NCBI GenBank assembly: GCA_034509735.1
Contig: JACGWO010000002.1
Span: 23,855,636 to 23,919,635 of the forward strand
DNA: 64,000 bases
Direction of reading: 5' to 3'
Source: Sesamum alatum
Lineage: Eukaryota > Streptophyta > Magnoliopsida > Lamiales > Pedaliaceae
Shown here: in pieces, positions 10,857 to 21,224 of the stretch
Layout: every line of letters begins with the position of its first letter
How positions within the stretch are numbered: position 1 is the first letter of the stretch
Made by a program: the position numbers and the translations under genes
Notes under the pieces: generated by a model
Told to the model about the DNA's origin: nothing
Database searches by the model: none
What the model saw: the letters and a program-made list of their open reading frames with translations, nothing else

Positions 10857-12355
10857 ATGGATTCCGATCTCCATTGCCTAAGTGCTTCACTTTCGTTAAC
10901 AGAGAAAGAGGATGTAGGGGAGGTTATGTCGACGGGGGTATGGCACACGGACCAGACTGCGCATGGTTTTCTGGTTGTGGGAAGGCTGTTATCTTCCCGT
11001 TCCTTCCATCCTGACGCCCTGCAATCTACCTTAATGTCCGTTTTGAATCCGAAGCGAGGGATGGAATTCCGTATGATCGAAGGGGACCGCTTCCTACTTA
11101 AGTTTTTCCATGCATTGGACAGGCAGAGAGTGATAGATAGATGCCTTTAGGCTTTTGAGAAGAACCTACTTGTTATGGCACCGGTAGAGGAGACTGACAA
11201 CCCAAGCCTTGTGGATCTGGACTGGTGCGAATTCCATGTTTTAATACACGGACTCCCCATCGGCAAAATGATGAAGGACGAGGCGACCTGGATTGGAAAT
11301 AAAATCGGCATAATGGTGGATGTTGACATGGATGCGAATGGTTCTGTGTGGGGTGCCTCTATTCGTATCAGGGCTGCGATTGACACTACAAACCTCTCCA
11401 CCGGGCTCTAAATATTGGTACGGTCCTTGGCGATGAACAGTTGGTAACCTTCACATACGAAAGGCTCCTGAATTTCTGCTACTTCTGCGGTCGTCTCGGG
11501 CATATCTCCAGATCTTGTGAGTTACAGTTTATGGATGATTTTATTGATCCGGGTTCGAACACGCCGTATGGTGCATGGCTCCGAGCCCCACCGCCGTCTG
11601 CTCTGGATCGTTGGAGTACCTCATTAGTTACCCCTATGGGTTCCTCTCAGCCAAGCCGACCAACCTTCTACTCATCTGCCTCCCCCCTGTAACCCTCCTC
11701 CGCTTTCTTCACCAAGAAGGGGCTTGTCCATTTTTGGTGTGTTTTCCACACCTCCCCCCGCACAACTGTCCCCAACCAACACTACTGCTCGTGATCCTCG
11801 CCCTTCACAGGACCTTCCCCAACATACAGTTCACCCTCCTAGTGCTTCTCCTGATCATAACCCACCACTGCACCATCCCCTCCATGAACAAACGTCACCT
11901 GGAGCTTCCCCTCCTCATATTCCCAATCCCGTGCCCCGTCCTGTCCATAATCCACTTCTTAAACCCTAATTACTGACCTAAACAAGGCCCCTCCCCCACT
12001 GATCTGGCACCAGTCTCCACCTCATCTACGTCCCATCCATGCAGCGAACCTGAGACGACCCTGTCCCTACCATCACATGCTACTCTGCCCTTAACACCCC
12101 AACAACAACCTTCATCTACATCAACACCTATATCCCACTTAGCCTCTATCCCTCGTAAAACCGGTGCCCTCAAGAAAACTGTCCGCTTCAAAACCTCCTA
12201 GTAACTTGACAAAACCTATCCTACGGCAGAAACGTCGCCTTCTTGACGAGGATATCTCTGATGGTGCAAGCTCGTCCCAGGGTTTGAGTAAGGTTTCGAA
12301 ACCGACATTCCCTCTGATGGATATCTCCAATGAATTGGCGGAGGCTGCGGGGTAG
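10857..12355 (+). pseudogene. LINE-a ORF1 (DUF4283 + zinc knuckle), broken
   Basis: This is the nucleic-acid-binding ORF1 protein of a plant LINE. The first part (10857 to about 11400) has the DUF4283 layout. A CCHC knuckle follows at about 11477-11520, with spacing C-x2-C-x4-H-x4-C (CYFCGRLGHISRSC). Then comes a long Pro/Ser-rich tail ending at a stop at 12353-12355. Breaks are a TAG at 11148-11150 at a position where Trp is expected, a frameshift near 11400, and further stops and frame changes in the Pro-rich tail (for example 11690). It lies 14 bp upstream of ORF2, as expected for a bicistronic LINE RNA. It is not functional as read. Confidence 0.85.
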
Positions 12356-12369
12356 CCCCGCCAGCCGCT

Positions 12370-15300
12370 ATGAGTCTCCTTATGTGGAACTGCCAAGGGT
12401 TGGGGGGCCCTTGGACAATTTGGACCCTGGGTACCCGTATCCGGGAACATAACCCCTCCTTGGTTTTTTTGGTGGAAACCAAGTGCTCAGCTCGCCAGAT
12501 TGATCGGCTGAAACTCAAGTTTGATATGTTCGGTGTCAGTGTGGATTCAGTTGGGAAGAGTGGTGGATTGGCTCTTCTTTGGGATTGTAATGTAGTGGTT
12601 TAGCTTCAATCCTTTTCTCGTTATCATATTGATGTCTCCGTCCAGCTTCAATCTCTTCAGGAATGGTGGCGTTTCACCGGTATTTACGGCGAATCTGACA
12701 CTAGCAAGCGTGAGGCTACTTGGCGGCTTTTGCAGACACTCCATGGTCAGTCCCAACGCCCTTGGCTTTGCTCTGGGGATTTTAATGAGATTTTAAGCCA
12801 CTCGGAAAAGGACGGTGGCCCTCCTAGACCGCATTGGCAGATTAGAAATTTTTGGAGTGCACTTGAACAATGCAGCCTTTCGGATATCGGCTTTACGGGC
12901 TCCCCCTTTACGTGGTCTAACCGCCACTAGCACCCTCATACAGTACAAGAGAGGCTCGACAGGTGCTGTGCAAGCTCACGCTGGAGCGCATTGTTCCCCC
13001 ATGCATCGGTTACCCATCTGACAGCAGCATGTTCCGATCATATGCCTCTCCTTGTGTCTACTTGTCCTCCATCTGCTTGGTGAGGAAAGGGGGTTCGGCT
13101 ATTTCGCTTCGAAAGGAATTTATTGATAGATTGGAGAAAAGGCTTGAATTTCTCTACTCCCGCCCGATGTCATGGGATGAAGTTGAGGAAGCTTCTGGTA
13201 TCCGTCAGGAACTTGAACGATTAGCTACGTTTGAGGAAATGTTCTGGAAACAGCAAGGTATATCGTGTTGGCTTAAGGAAGGGGATCATAACACCCCCTA
13301 CTTTCATCAACGGGCGAGCCAACGGTTCCGCACTAATTTGATCACAAAGCTGAAAATCCGGCGGGGGTGTGGCTTTCGAAGGAGGAGGATATTAAACACT
13401 GCATCATTTCTCACTTTTCGGAGGTGTTTGCATCTAGCCGACCGGAACCGGATGATATTGCCAAAGGGACCGAATGCTTAAGGCGGATTGTTGATGCAGA
13501 AATGGCGGAAGACTTGACACGGCCGTACTCAGAGGCAGAGGATACAAAGGCGCTATTCCAAATGGCTCCGTTGAAATCCCCCAGGCTAGATGGTATGTCC
13601 CCTGTCTTTTTCCAACGTTTCTGGCATATTGTCAAACATGAAGTCATTTCTTGCGTCCTTAGCGTACTTAATTCCTTTGACATGCCTCCTAAGCTTAATG
13701 ATATGAACATTGTTCTTATCGTCAAGTGTAGCCATCCGGAATTCCTTTCCCAGTATAGACCTATTAGCCTTTGCAATGTGATTTATAAAATTGCATCCAA
13801 GACCATTGCAAATAGGCTAAAAACCCTACTTGACAAAATCATTTGCCCAGCCCAATCTGCCTTTGTCCTTGGCCGGTTAATAACTGACAACATCCTCCTT
13901 GCTTTTGAGGTTAACCATTTCCTAAATTCTAAGACCACACGCAAGCAAGGCTACATGGCAATGAAGCTCGATGTAAGCAAGGCTTATGATAAAGTCGAGT
14001 AGGCATTCTTATGGTAGGTTCTGTCTCAACTTGGCTTCCCCCCATCCTTTATTCGTCTTGTTATGCCCTTTGTTTTCACTATCTCTTATTCCTTCATGTT
14101 GGGTGGAAAACAGTTTGGCTCCCTAGTGCCCGAGAGGGGTCTCTGACAAGGCGATCCCCTCACCCCCTACTTATTCTTGTAATGCACAGAGTCATTTAGT
14201 TCGCTTTTGCAAAGAGCCGAGCTCGAGGGCCGTATCAAGGGTATCTCTGTTCGCCGAAATGCCCCATGCATTTCCCACTTGCTTTTTGTAGACGACACAC
14301 TGATTTTCACTAGGGCTACTTTGGACGACGCTGCCTTGATCCGAGACATCCTTAACACTTATCGTAGAGCTTCGGGACAGGAGATAAACTTCCAGAAATC
14401 ATCCGTTGCTTTCAGCAAGAATACCCCTCCCTTGGTGCGGAAACAGGTGGTTAGGGATATGCAAGTCCAGGCTGAGAATAGATTGGAACTCTACCTCGGG
14501 CTTCCCTCCAGAGTGGCTCGGTCGAAGTGGGAACTTTTTGCTATTATCAAGGATCGAATTTGGAGTCGCATCAGTGGGTGGAATGAGAAGTTCCTATCAC
14601 AGGCCGGGAAAGAGGTTCTTATAAAGTCCATCCTCCAAGCTATCCATCACACGCCATAGGATGCTTCAAATTGCCGCTTACGCTCCTCCGAGAAATCACT
14701 AGCATGGTGGCGAAATTTTGGTGGAATAACGGTGGCCGAGAAAATTGTACGGGGGACTTGGGTTCCGACACCTTCATCTCTTCAACCTTGCAATGTTGTT
14801 GAAACAACTTTGGCGTATCCTATGCTTCCCAGATCGGCTCCTCCCTAGATTCCTGCGCGCATGGTACTTTCCGAAGGGTGATCTCTTTTCAGCCAGACCT
14901 GGCCGACGCCCCTTCTTCACTTTGCGAAGTCTTGCTGCGACACTTCCACTCCTGAAAGCGGGCTGTCGTTGGAGGGTTGGAACTGGTAACAATATTAGGG
15001 TTTGCTCGACCCTTGGATCCCTAGGCCGGTCTCCTTCTGGCCTATCACGCCGATGTCGCTGAATACCCAAGGACTTCGGGTCTTGGACTTAATTGACGCC
15101 ACCTCTCTTCAGTGGCATGAGGACCTTATTTGCTCCATTTTCTGCCCTGTTGATTGTGAGCTGATTCTGAATATTTCGCTTAGCAGGTTAGGTACGGAGG
15201 ATCGAATTATTTGGCACCCTGCAAAGTCTAGTGTGTTTAGTGTCCGGAGTGCCTATCATTTGGCTTTGTCGCTCGAAGAGAATCCTAGCTGCAGCTACAC

Positions 15301-15622
15301 TCGACTGATGAGGAAGCTTGGTGATGGTCCCTATGGCAGGCAAAACTTCCAGGAAATGTTAAGGTGTTTGTGTGGTGTGCTTGTATGAATGCTCTCCCAA
15401 TGGCTTCGGCGCTTCGCAAACGTCTCCCCAATGATAGCTCTGAATATGTGGCTCATGCCTTGATCCATTGCCCTTTCGCCCGTCAGGTCTGGAACCTCTC
15501 CGATATCCGCTAGTCCACTTTCCCCCGGGGCAATGATCAGATACTCTAGTGGTTCATTTCAATCTGCTCCAAAATGGAAGCCCAGGAGCTCATGTTTCTG
15601 CTCACGGTCTGCTGGTGTATTT
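12370..15622 (+). pseudogene. LINE-a ORF2: endonuclease-RT, broken
   Basis: This ORF encodes the enzyme for target-primed reverse transcription. The APE-type endonuclease starts MSLLMWNCQGLGG; further motifs are VETKC, GDFNE (about 12777-12791), RLDR and SDHMPL (about 13036-13053). The RT has the DGMSPVFFQ region, YRPISLCN, QSAFV and KLDVSKAYD, plus the catalytic box FVDD at 14285-14296. Downstream is the Cys/His region with HCPFA (about 15466-15480). Stops occur at 12601, 12928, 13081, 14000 and 14012, with frameshifts near 13110, 13360, 14100 and 14660. LINE-b interrupts it just before the RNase H domain, which continues at 58384. The element is dead. Confidence 0.88.
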
Positions 15623-18600
15623 TTTTTTCGGCAAAGTTAAGTTTCATTAAAATAGAAAAGAGTTACAAAAATTACAAGTCAATCAAATGGAATCTTGGAA
15701 ATGAGCGCAAGGGATCCACCACAATCTAAACAATGCTATAGTACTAATATTACAAGGAAGGTTAGAACTCAAAATAAGTTGCCGGATTTCCTCAACCACT
15801 AGTCTCCCTATCGTATCAGCAGTACGCTTAGTTGCTTGGAACCACCTTCGATTGCATTCTTGCCAAAGGTGATAGATAAATGACGCCAATAAAGCTCTAT
15901 ATGCCCCATTAATAGCATGCCGACCTCTCTATCTTGTAGTTGCCCAAGTAACGTCCGTATTCCACTCTCGATTCGGCCATGGAAATCTGACTCGGCTTCT
16001 GATGGCTCCAAGGCATTGATGTGAAAACCGACAATCAAAGAGCATGTGATCATGAGTTTCAGATTGTCGGTCAATGCATAGTATACAAGTAGTGTCCAAG
16101 TGAAGAAACCACGGCTTATCCATAGTGGATAATCGTCCAAGAATAGCAAGCTAAAGGATAAAGGTGTTGCGTGGGATTTTAAAAGGCCCCAAAAGCAGTG
16201 AAGACCAAACAACTCTTTGTGAGGATGCCCGTAGAGCTTTATATGCCTCCGATGTAGAAAAAATTGTTCTTGTCCCTCTCCAAAAAATCCGATCCTGTCC
16301 TCCATGAATGGTGGGTAAGGACTGCAAAATAACCAAGCACTCCATGTCTGTCATAAGTGGCCAATTCCACTCCCCCATAAGAATGACAGATTTCACTAAA
16401 TCAGTATCGAATTTTCCAGTCAAGCTAGGACCCCGTGGTAACCGCTGAATAAGAGGGCCTAGGTGGTGCCAAGGGTCATGCCATAGAGATGTGGAACCAC
16501 CATCACCAATAATGTATTCAATCCGAGGCTTCAACATAGGTTGCAGATGGAGAAGCTTCCTCCATGCCCACGATCCCGCTTTGTCTCCCACCATCCATAT
16601 AGATTTACCACGAAGTCTGTAATGGTAAATCCACGCCACCCAGATAGAAGAAGTACTACGATTTATAACCGACCACAAATGTTTACTCATCAAGGCATAG
16701 TTAAGTGTCTGAACATCTCGAATACCTTGACCACCTTCCTCCTTAGGTAGACAAACTTGTGACCAAGCAACTTTCGCGCATCCCGTCTGTGAGGATCCTT
16801 TCTAAAGGAAGTTTCGCATCAACTGCTCAATGCACCGAATAATCCCTTTTGGAAAAATAAATGCCAAGGACCAATAAGTGTTAATGGCCATGAGGACGGA
16901 TTTAATCAACTGAACACGACCCACGAATGTTAGTTGTATACCTTCCCAACTTTTAATCCGCTTCTGAATTTTTTTGCAACAGAGGCTGGCAATCAGATAT
17001 TTTAAGACGCGAAGAGAGAAGTGGGAGACCAAGGTATGTAACCGGCAATAGACCCTCCTGGAATCCCAACAACTACAGGAGTGTATCCTTGTTGTCCTGA
17101 GCTGATTTTGATATAATAATCTGACTCTTAGCAGGGTTAGCAAACAATCCAGACAGACCCGAAAAAATTTGAAGTCCCCTATGGAACACACCCAACGACC
17201 CCTCATCAGCGCTACTAAATAACAACAGATCATCGGCGAAACTCAACTGGAAAAGTCCAATCTTCTGGCCCTTCCAGTGGAAACGAAATCCTTCATCCTG
17301 TTCAATAAGTTGTTGGATAATCATCCGAAGAACCTCCATAACCATAAGAAAAAGGTAAGGCGACATTGGGTCACCTTGTCTTAACCCACGTGCTCCAGTA
17401 AAAAAAACCATATATGCTACCATTAAGGCACACCGAAAAAGAAGTCGTTGTAACACACTCCTCCACCCATCCCTGAAATTGATGCGGGAAACCAAAAAGG
17501 TCCAAAGTTGCTAACAGAAAGTCCCTTTCGACCGTGTCATAAGCCTTTCTCAAATCTACTTTCAAGGCACATCTCGGAGGTGATCGCTGCTGATTATTCC
17601 CTTTCGAAAAGCCCCTGTGCCCAAAAAGATATTATCACTAATAGATCTGCCTGGAACAAAAGCGTTCTGTGTCGAACTAATCAAACCTATCCAGCAAAGG
17701 CCGAAGCCGGTGAAAAATAATCTTTGTGATCGCTTTATACAACACATTGCAACACGAAATATGGCGGAAATCAGCCACAGCGTCCGGGGATTGCACCTTC
17801 GGTATGAGTGCAAGCAAAGTAGCATTAACCTGCTTCAGTAATCGTCCATGATTGAAAAAATCAATCACCGCCTTGGCAACTCGTCTCCAATAATAGGCCA
17901 TGCCGCTTTGTAGAACCCTGCCGAATAGCCATCTGGCCCCGGAGATTTATCCTCCGCAATGTCAAAGAAAGCCTCTTTCACCTCTTTCACAAGTTGGCAG
18001 GATTCATTATCTATAAGAATATGCCATGCCCATGGGTGGAGATAGCGAATATCAATATGCCTGATACGCCGATCTCCTCCAAGAAGTCCCTTCTAGTAGT
18101 TCACAAACTCGTCAACAACCTCCCGATAGTCCGTCCTAATTTGGCCATCAGAAGTGGTGATCTGAAAAATGCGTTTAGAAGCACGCCTTTTTGGCCACCT
18201 TATGAAAGAAATCCCGAGTACACTAGTCCCCTCCTTTGAGCTATTGGATCTTTACCCGTTGCTGCAACATTCTTTGTTCCAATTTAGTGGCCTTTGAGAA
18301 GACCACCCAACAACAATACTCCAGATGTAGAAGAAGGGAGTTGTGTCTATCCAACTGTAACACCAATTGTGCTAATGCAAGAAATTCTACCGCTAGTTGA
18401 ACGTTCTGGGCTAGGTCACCTTTTTCCTCCTCTCAGCACGAAAAATAGGTTTTAGTGCTTTTAGTTTGCGTGTAACCGCATACATAGCCGTACCCACTAT
18501 CTAATGACGCCAGACATTTTGAACTATAAGAATAACGGACGGAGAAGAAGCTAGATAATTATCAAAAACGGAACATGCCAGCCTGCGGGATAGAGGAATT

Positions 18601-18978
18601 ACCTTGAAGTACCAAAGGGGAATGATCAGAAGTCCGAGGGTTAAGACTATGGTAACAACTATCCGGTCACTGTCTGAACCAACTGTCATTGACAAGCATA
18701 CGGTCAAGTTTCTTCCATAGACTCCGATGATCATCACTGCAATTGTGCCATGTAAATGTACACCCCTGCATGGGTAGGTGAATAAGTCCAGTGTCTAGCA
18801 GGCAACTCCGAAATTCCTCCATAGTAACACGGATGTCACCCGATCGTATTAAAATCCCCGAGAACCAACCATGGCTAATCAAAAATTCCCGAGGAAAGCC
18901 TACCGAGTTCCTGCCAAAGGTCACGTCTACTCCCAACCTCATTAGACCCATAGATAACTGTAACAAGGATATATAAAT
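15623..18978 (-). mobile_element. LINE-b, 3' part (5' part at 56636-58368)
   Basis: This is a second plant LINE, on the - strand. Its 3' end is at 15623 with a poly(A) read as T residues to 15628. The matching 15-bp target duplication TCTGCTGGTGTATTT at 15608-15622 and 58369-58383 shows it inserted into LINE-a. Element B interrupts it (TAAAT at 18974-18978 and 56631-56635). Adding both parts gives about 5.1 kb, a normal full length for this class. Confidence 0.93.
15683..18978 (-). pseudogene. LINE-b ORF2: endonuclease C-part, RT, Cys/His end
   Basis: Reading leftward from 18978, the endonuclease continues with SGDIR and FTWHNCSDDHRSLWKKLDR motifs (about 18690-18860). The RT follows with LIPKV, a CCNVLYKAITK block, QNAFVPGRSISDN (about 17634-17672), KVDLRKAYDTVE (about 17527-17562) and GLRQGDPMSPYLF. 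The catalytic box FADD is at 17229-17240. The C-terminal region has a Cys-x2-Cys...His-x4-Cys zinc-binding pattern (about 15990-16080) and ends at a stop at 15683. Unlike LINE-a, no RNase H follows, so the two LINEs are different subfamilies. Frameshifts occur near 17600 and between most blocks, so it is inactive. Confidence 0.88.
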
Positions 18979-20213
18979 TGTTAGAATAGGTGACCAGAAA
19001 GTCAATAGTATTGGCTGTTCTGAAAACCATTCGTCAATCTGTGAACAAGTAATATTATATTAATGAATGTAGTAAGGATTCATAGGCATGAGTTTGTTGT
19101 ACTTACTGCTTGCATTATTACGATGTCACAACAAACGCCCACAGACTGAAATAACATTTCGGGAAATTGAAACTACGCTTGGAGGTAGGTTCATAAAATC
19201 AGTTTCGCCGAATCAGTCTGAAATACTCCAAGTCAAAGGAATCTCGAGACAGGGCATCGAGAATCCATTTGAGACTTGCACTAATCATCTGCCGTCGTGT
19301 TTCATCGACGGTGACGAGGATCGTCTAAGCAGTGTTAGTAGGTCGGCCTGCTGGGGAGCGACCGACTGAGGTGACTCGTGGGAATCGTCATATGGAAGCT
19401 ACTCGGGCTTGGTCGGTATGACCCGTATTCCCGGTTCCGATAGTACGGGATTAGTCCTCGGACTTGAGGATCACGGCAGTCCCCTACATACTAAGGCTGT
19501 ATCTTGGATCTGGTGAAATTTGATCGATTACATCACATGGTCATCATAAGCCTCGTCCAGTGCAGTCGGAGTATGTAAGAACGGTGAATTCCAAGATAGG
19601 ATCTGTCCCCTGTCAAAGGATATGACAGCAAGATCTCCTATGCGCTCGGAGATGGTTTAGACTCACAAAGTCTATGGCCATAGCACTTGATGTAGTGGGA
19701 AAGAATTTCCTACGTCGAGTTAAACCTATCTCGAGCATTATGCATAGTTGCCTAGTCAAAGATGGGAACCGACCCCTAGACTAAAGGCCGGGAGACAGGC
19801 GACAGTAGGACCGTACCGGTACGTATCGAGCGTCGGTAGGACCGCACCTGCGTATAACTCGGAGCTAAATATTCACACCATAAATCCACCTAGTCTCTAG
19901 TGCCATGGACCGTTGCTAGATGGCCACCCATGGTAACGGACTACTTTGCTTATGAAATGACAAGTAGGTCCAAGTTTAGCTGAAAGGTGAACCTAAAGAG
20001 TCACACCCGCTACACCAAATGAAAGGGAATTAATTTGGAATTAATTCCGGGAGAAGGTTTAATTTAATGGAATTAAATTATACTTCTTGGAGATTCAAGC
20101 CTCGATGGATTATTTGGAATAATCGGGCTTGAGTTCATAAATTAGATTTATGAATTTTATAAAGCATGGGCTTTCCTTTTAATTAGATTAAAAGGGTGAA
20201 TTAATTAATTAGT

Positions 20214-20470
20214 GGGCTTGGTATATTAAATAGGATTTAATATAAAGTCCATGGGACTATTTAATTTAGAATTAAATAATCCCATTCTATGGAATTAATT
20301 AATGGGCTTGGTATATTAAATAGGATTTAATATAAAGTCCATGGGACTATTTAATTTAGAATTAAATAAGTCCTTTCCATTAATTAATTAATGGGCTTAG
20401 TATATTAAATATGATTTAATATAAAGTCCATGGGAATATTTAATTTAGAATTAAATAGGCCCATTCCATA
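20214..20470 (+). repeat. 90-bp tandem triplicate in the B-type LTR
   Basis: Units begin GGGCTTGGTATATTAAAT at 20214 and 20304, and GGGCTTAGTATATTAAAT at 20393. Each contains TTTAATATAAAGTCCATGG and an ATTTAATTTAGAATTAAAT palindrome. The same triplication is present in the G LTRs and the 3' LTR of B, so it predates their spread. Confidence 0.85.
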
Positions 20471-20535
20471 AAGCCCATCAAAATGGATGGACAAGATTTG
20501 ATCTAGAGAATGATGAGATGAAGGGCCATGATTGA

Positions 20536-20651
20536 TTTGACTTAATCAAAGCCTAATTTGACTAGGATTTGACTAGGTCAAAATCCTAGTCAAAGTGTGT
20601 GTCTTTGGAAGAGTTTGAGAAGGAATAGGAAATTCCATCTTCTATAAATAC
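20536..20651 (+). promoter_or_regulatory. B LTR promoter: W-box-like cluster and TATA box
   Basis: Five TTGAC(C/T) hexamers on the two strands lie in 20536-20597, with TATAAATA about 45 bp downstream. A transcription start near 20675 is inferred, which would put the rest of the LTR and the hairpin at 21066 in the RNA. Confidence 0.55.
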
Positions 20652-21065
20652 TCAAAAAACACACACTCACACCTAGTATTCTCTACAACTCTCATCTCTC
20701 ATCTCTCTCAAATTTTTCGTCCATCCCCTTCTTTTCTCTCCAAGAATTATACTTTGTTCTTCTTGATTTTATTCAAGTTAAGAACATAAGAGACATTGAT
20801 TGCGTTAATTCATAGCGTGTATCGATGTCTCTTCTCCCCAAATAATTTCTTGCTAGCACAAGGATTGTTTGCTTTCCGGTGGAGCGAGTGAGATGATTTA
20901 GAGGGTCTCTTCTTGAGATCTTGGTGCAAAACGGGGAACAATGCATGTAGCCGAACGAAGACAAAACTACAACCGGGTAGGTTCTTTAATTTCGTTTTTT
21001 CGGTTTCAATTCTATGGCCTCCATGTTGTGTTTTATTGAACATGAGATACACCGAACGCCCGGGA

Positions 21066-21090
21066 GAATCAAGGGCACACCCCTTGATTC
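21066..21090 (+). other. Conserved LTR 3' hairpin, B-type version
   Basis: A 10-bp perfect stem, GAATCAAGGG / CCCTTGATTC, closes the loop CACAC. Identical hairpins are in the other B/G LTRs at 24295-24319, 41984-42008, 49681-49705 and 56485-56509. Confidence 0.7.
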
Positions 21091-21211
21091 GTGTATGTAT
21101 GTTATGCATTATTCAAATTTCTTTTAATTATGCTTTGTAATTTTATTACACACTATTTCGCGCTTCCGCTATCGCCCTTATCTCCCGGGCCGATCCACGA
21201 TATTTTTTCAG

Positions 21212-21224
21212 TGGTATCAGAGCC
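21212..21224 (+). other. Primer-binding site of element B
   Basis: TGGTATCAGAGCC lies one base after the 5' LTR. It is complementary to the initiator-Met tRNA 3' end. Confidence 0.92.

Larger units (their letters stand above)
10477..15622 (+). mobile_element. LINE-a, 5' part (continues at 58384-58655)
   Basis: This is a plant L1-clade non-LTR retrotransposon on the + strand, inserted in gag of E. It has a 5' UTR of about 380 bp, ORF1 (10857-12355) and ORF2 (12370 onward). It is interrupted at 15622 by LINE-b; the 15-bp sequence TCTGCTGGTGTATTT is at 15608-15622 and again at 58369-58383, where LINE-a resumes. Its 3' end and poly(A) are missing because an F-type LTR starts at 58656. Total recognisable length is about 5.4 kb. 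Confidence 0.9.
18979..21210 (+). mobile_element. 5' LTR of copia element B
   Basis: This 2232-bp LTR runs from TGTTAGAATAGGTGACC to ...TTTTTTCA. It is preceded by the target duplication TAAAT (18974-18978; partner 56631-56635) and followed directly by a PBS. U3 has the palindrome CTATGGCCATAG (19672-19683), the shared block (about 19886-19938) and a roughly 90-bp triplicate. The promoter has a TTGAC cluster (20536-20597) and TATAAATA (about 20644-20651). The 3' hairpin is at 21066-21090. Confidence 0.95.

Noticed and set aside
21212..21224. tRNA-like sequence TGGTATCAGAGCC at several places
   Set aside because: Only the primer-complementary stretch is present next to an LTR; no cloverleaf is present. 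These are primer-binding sites.
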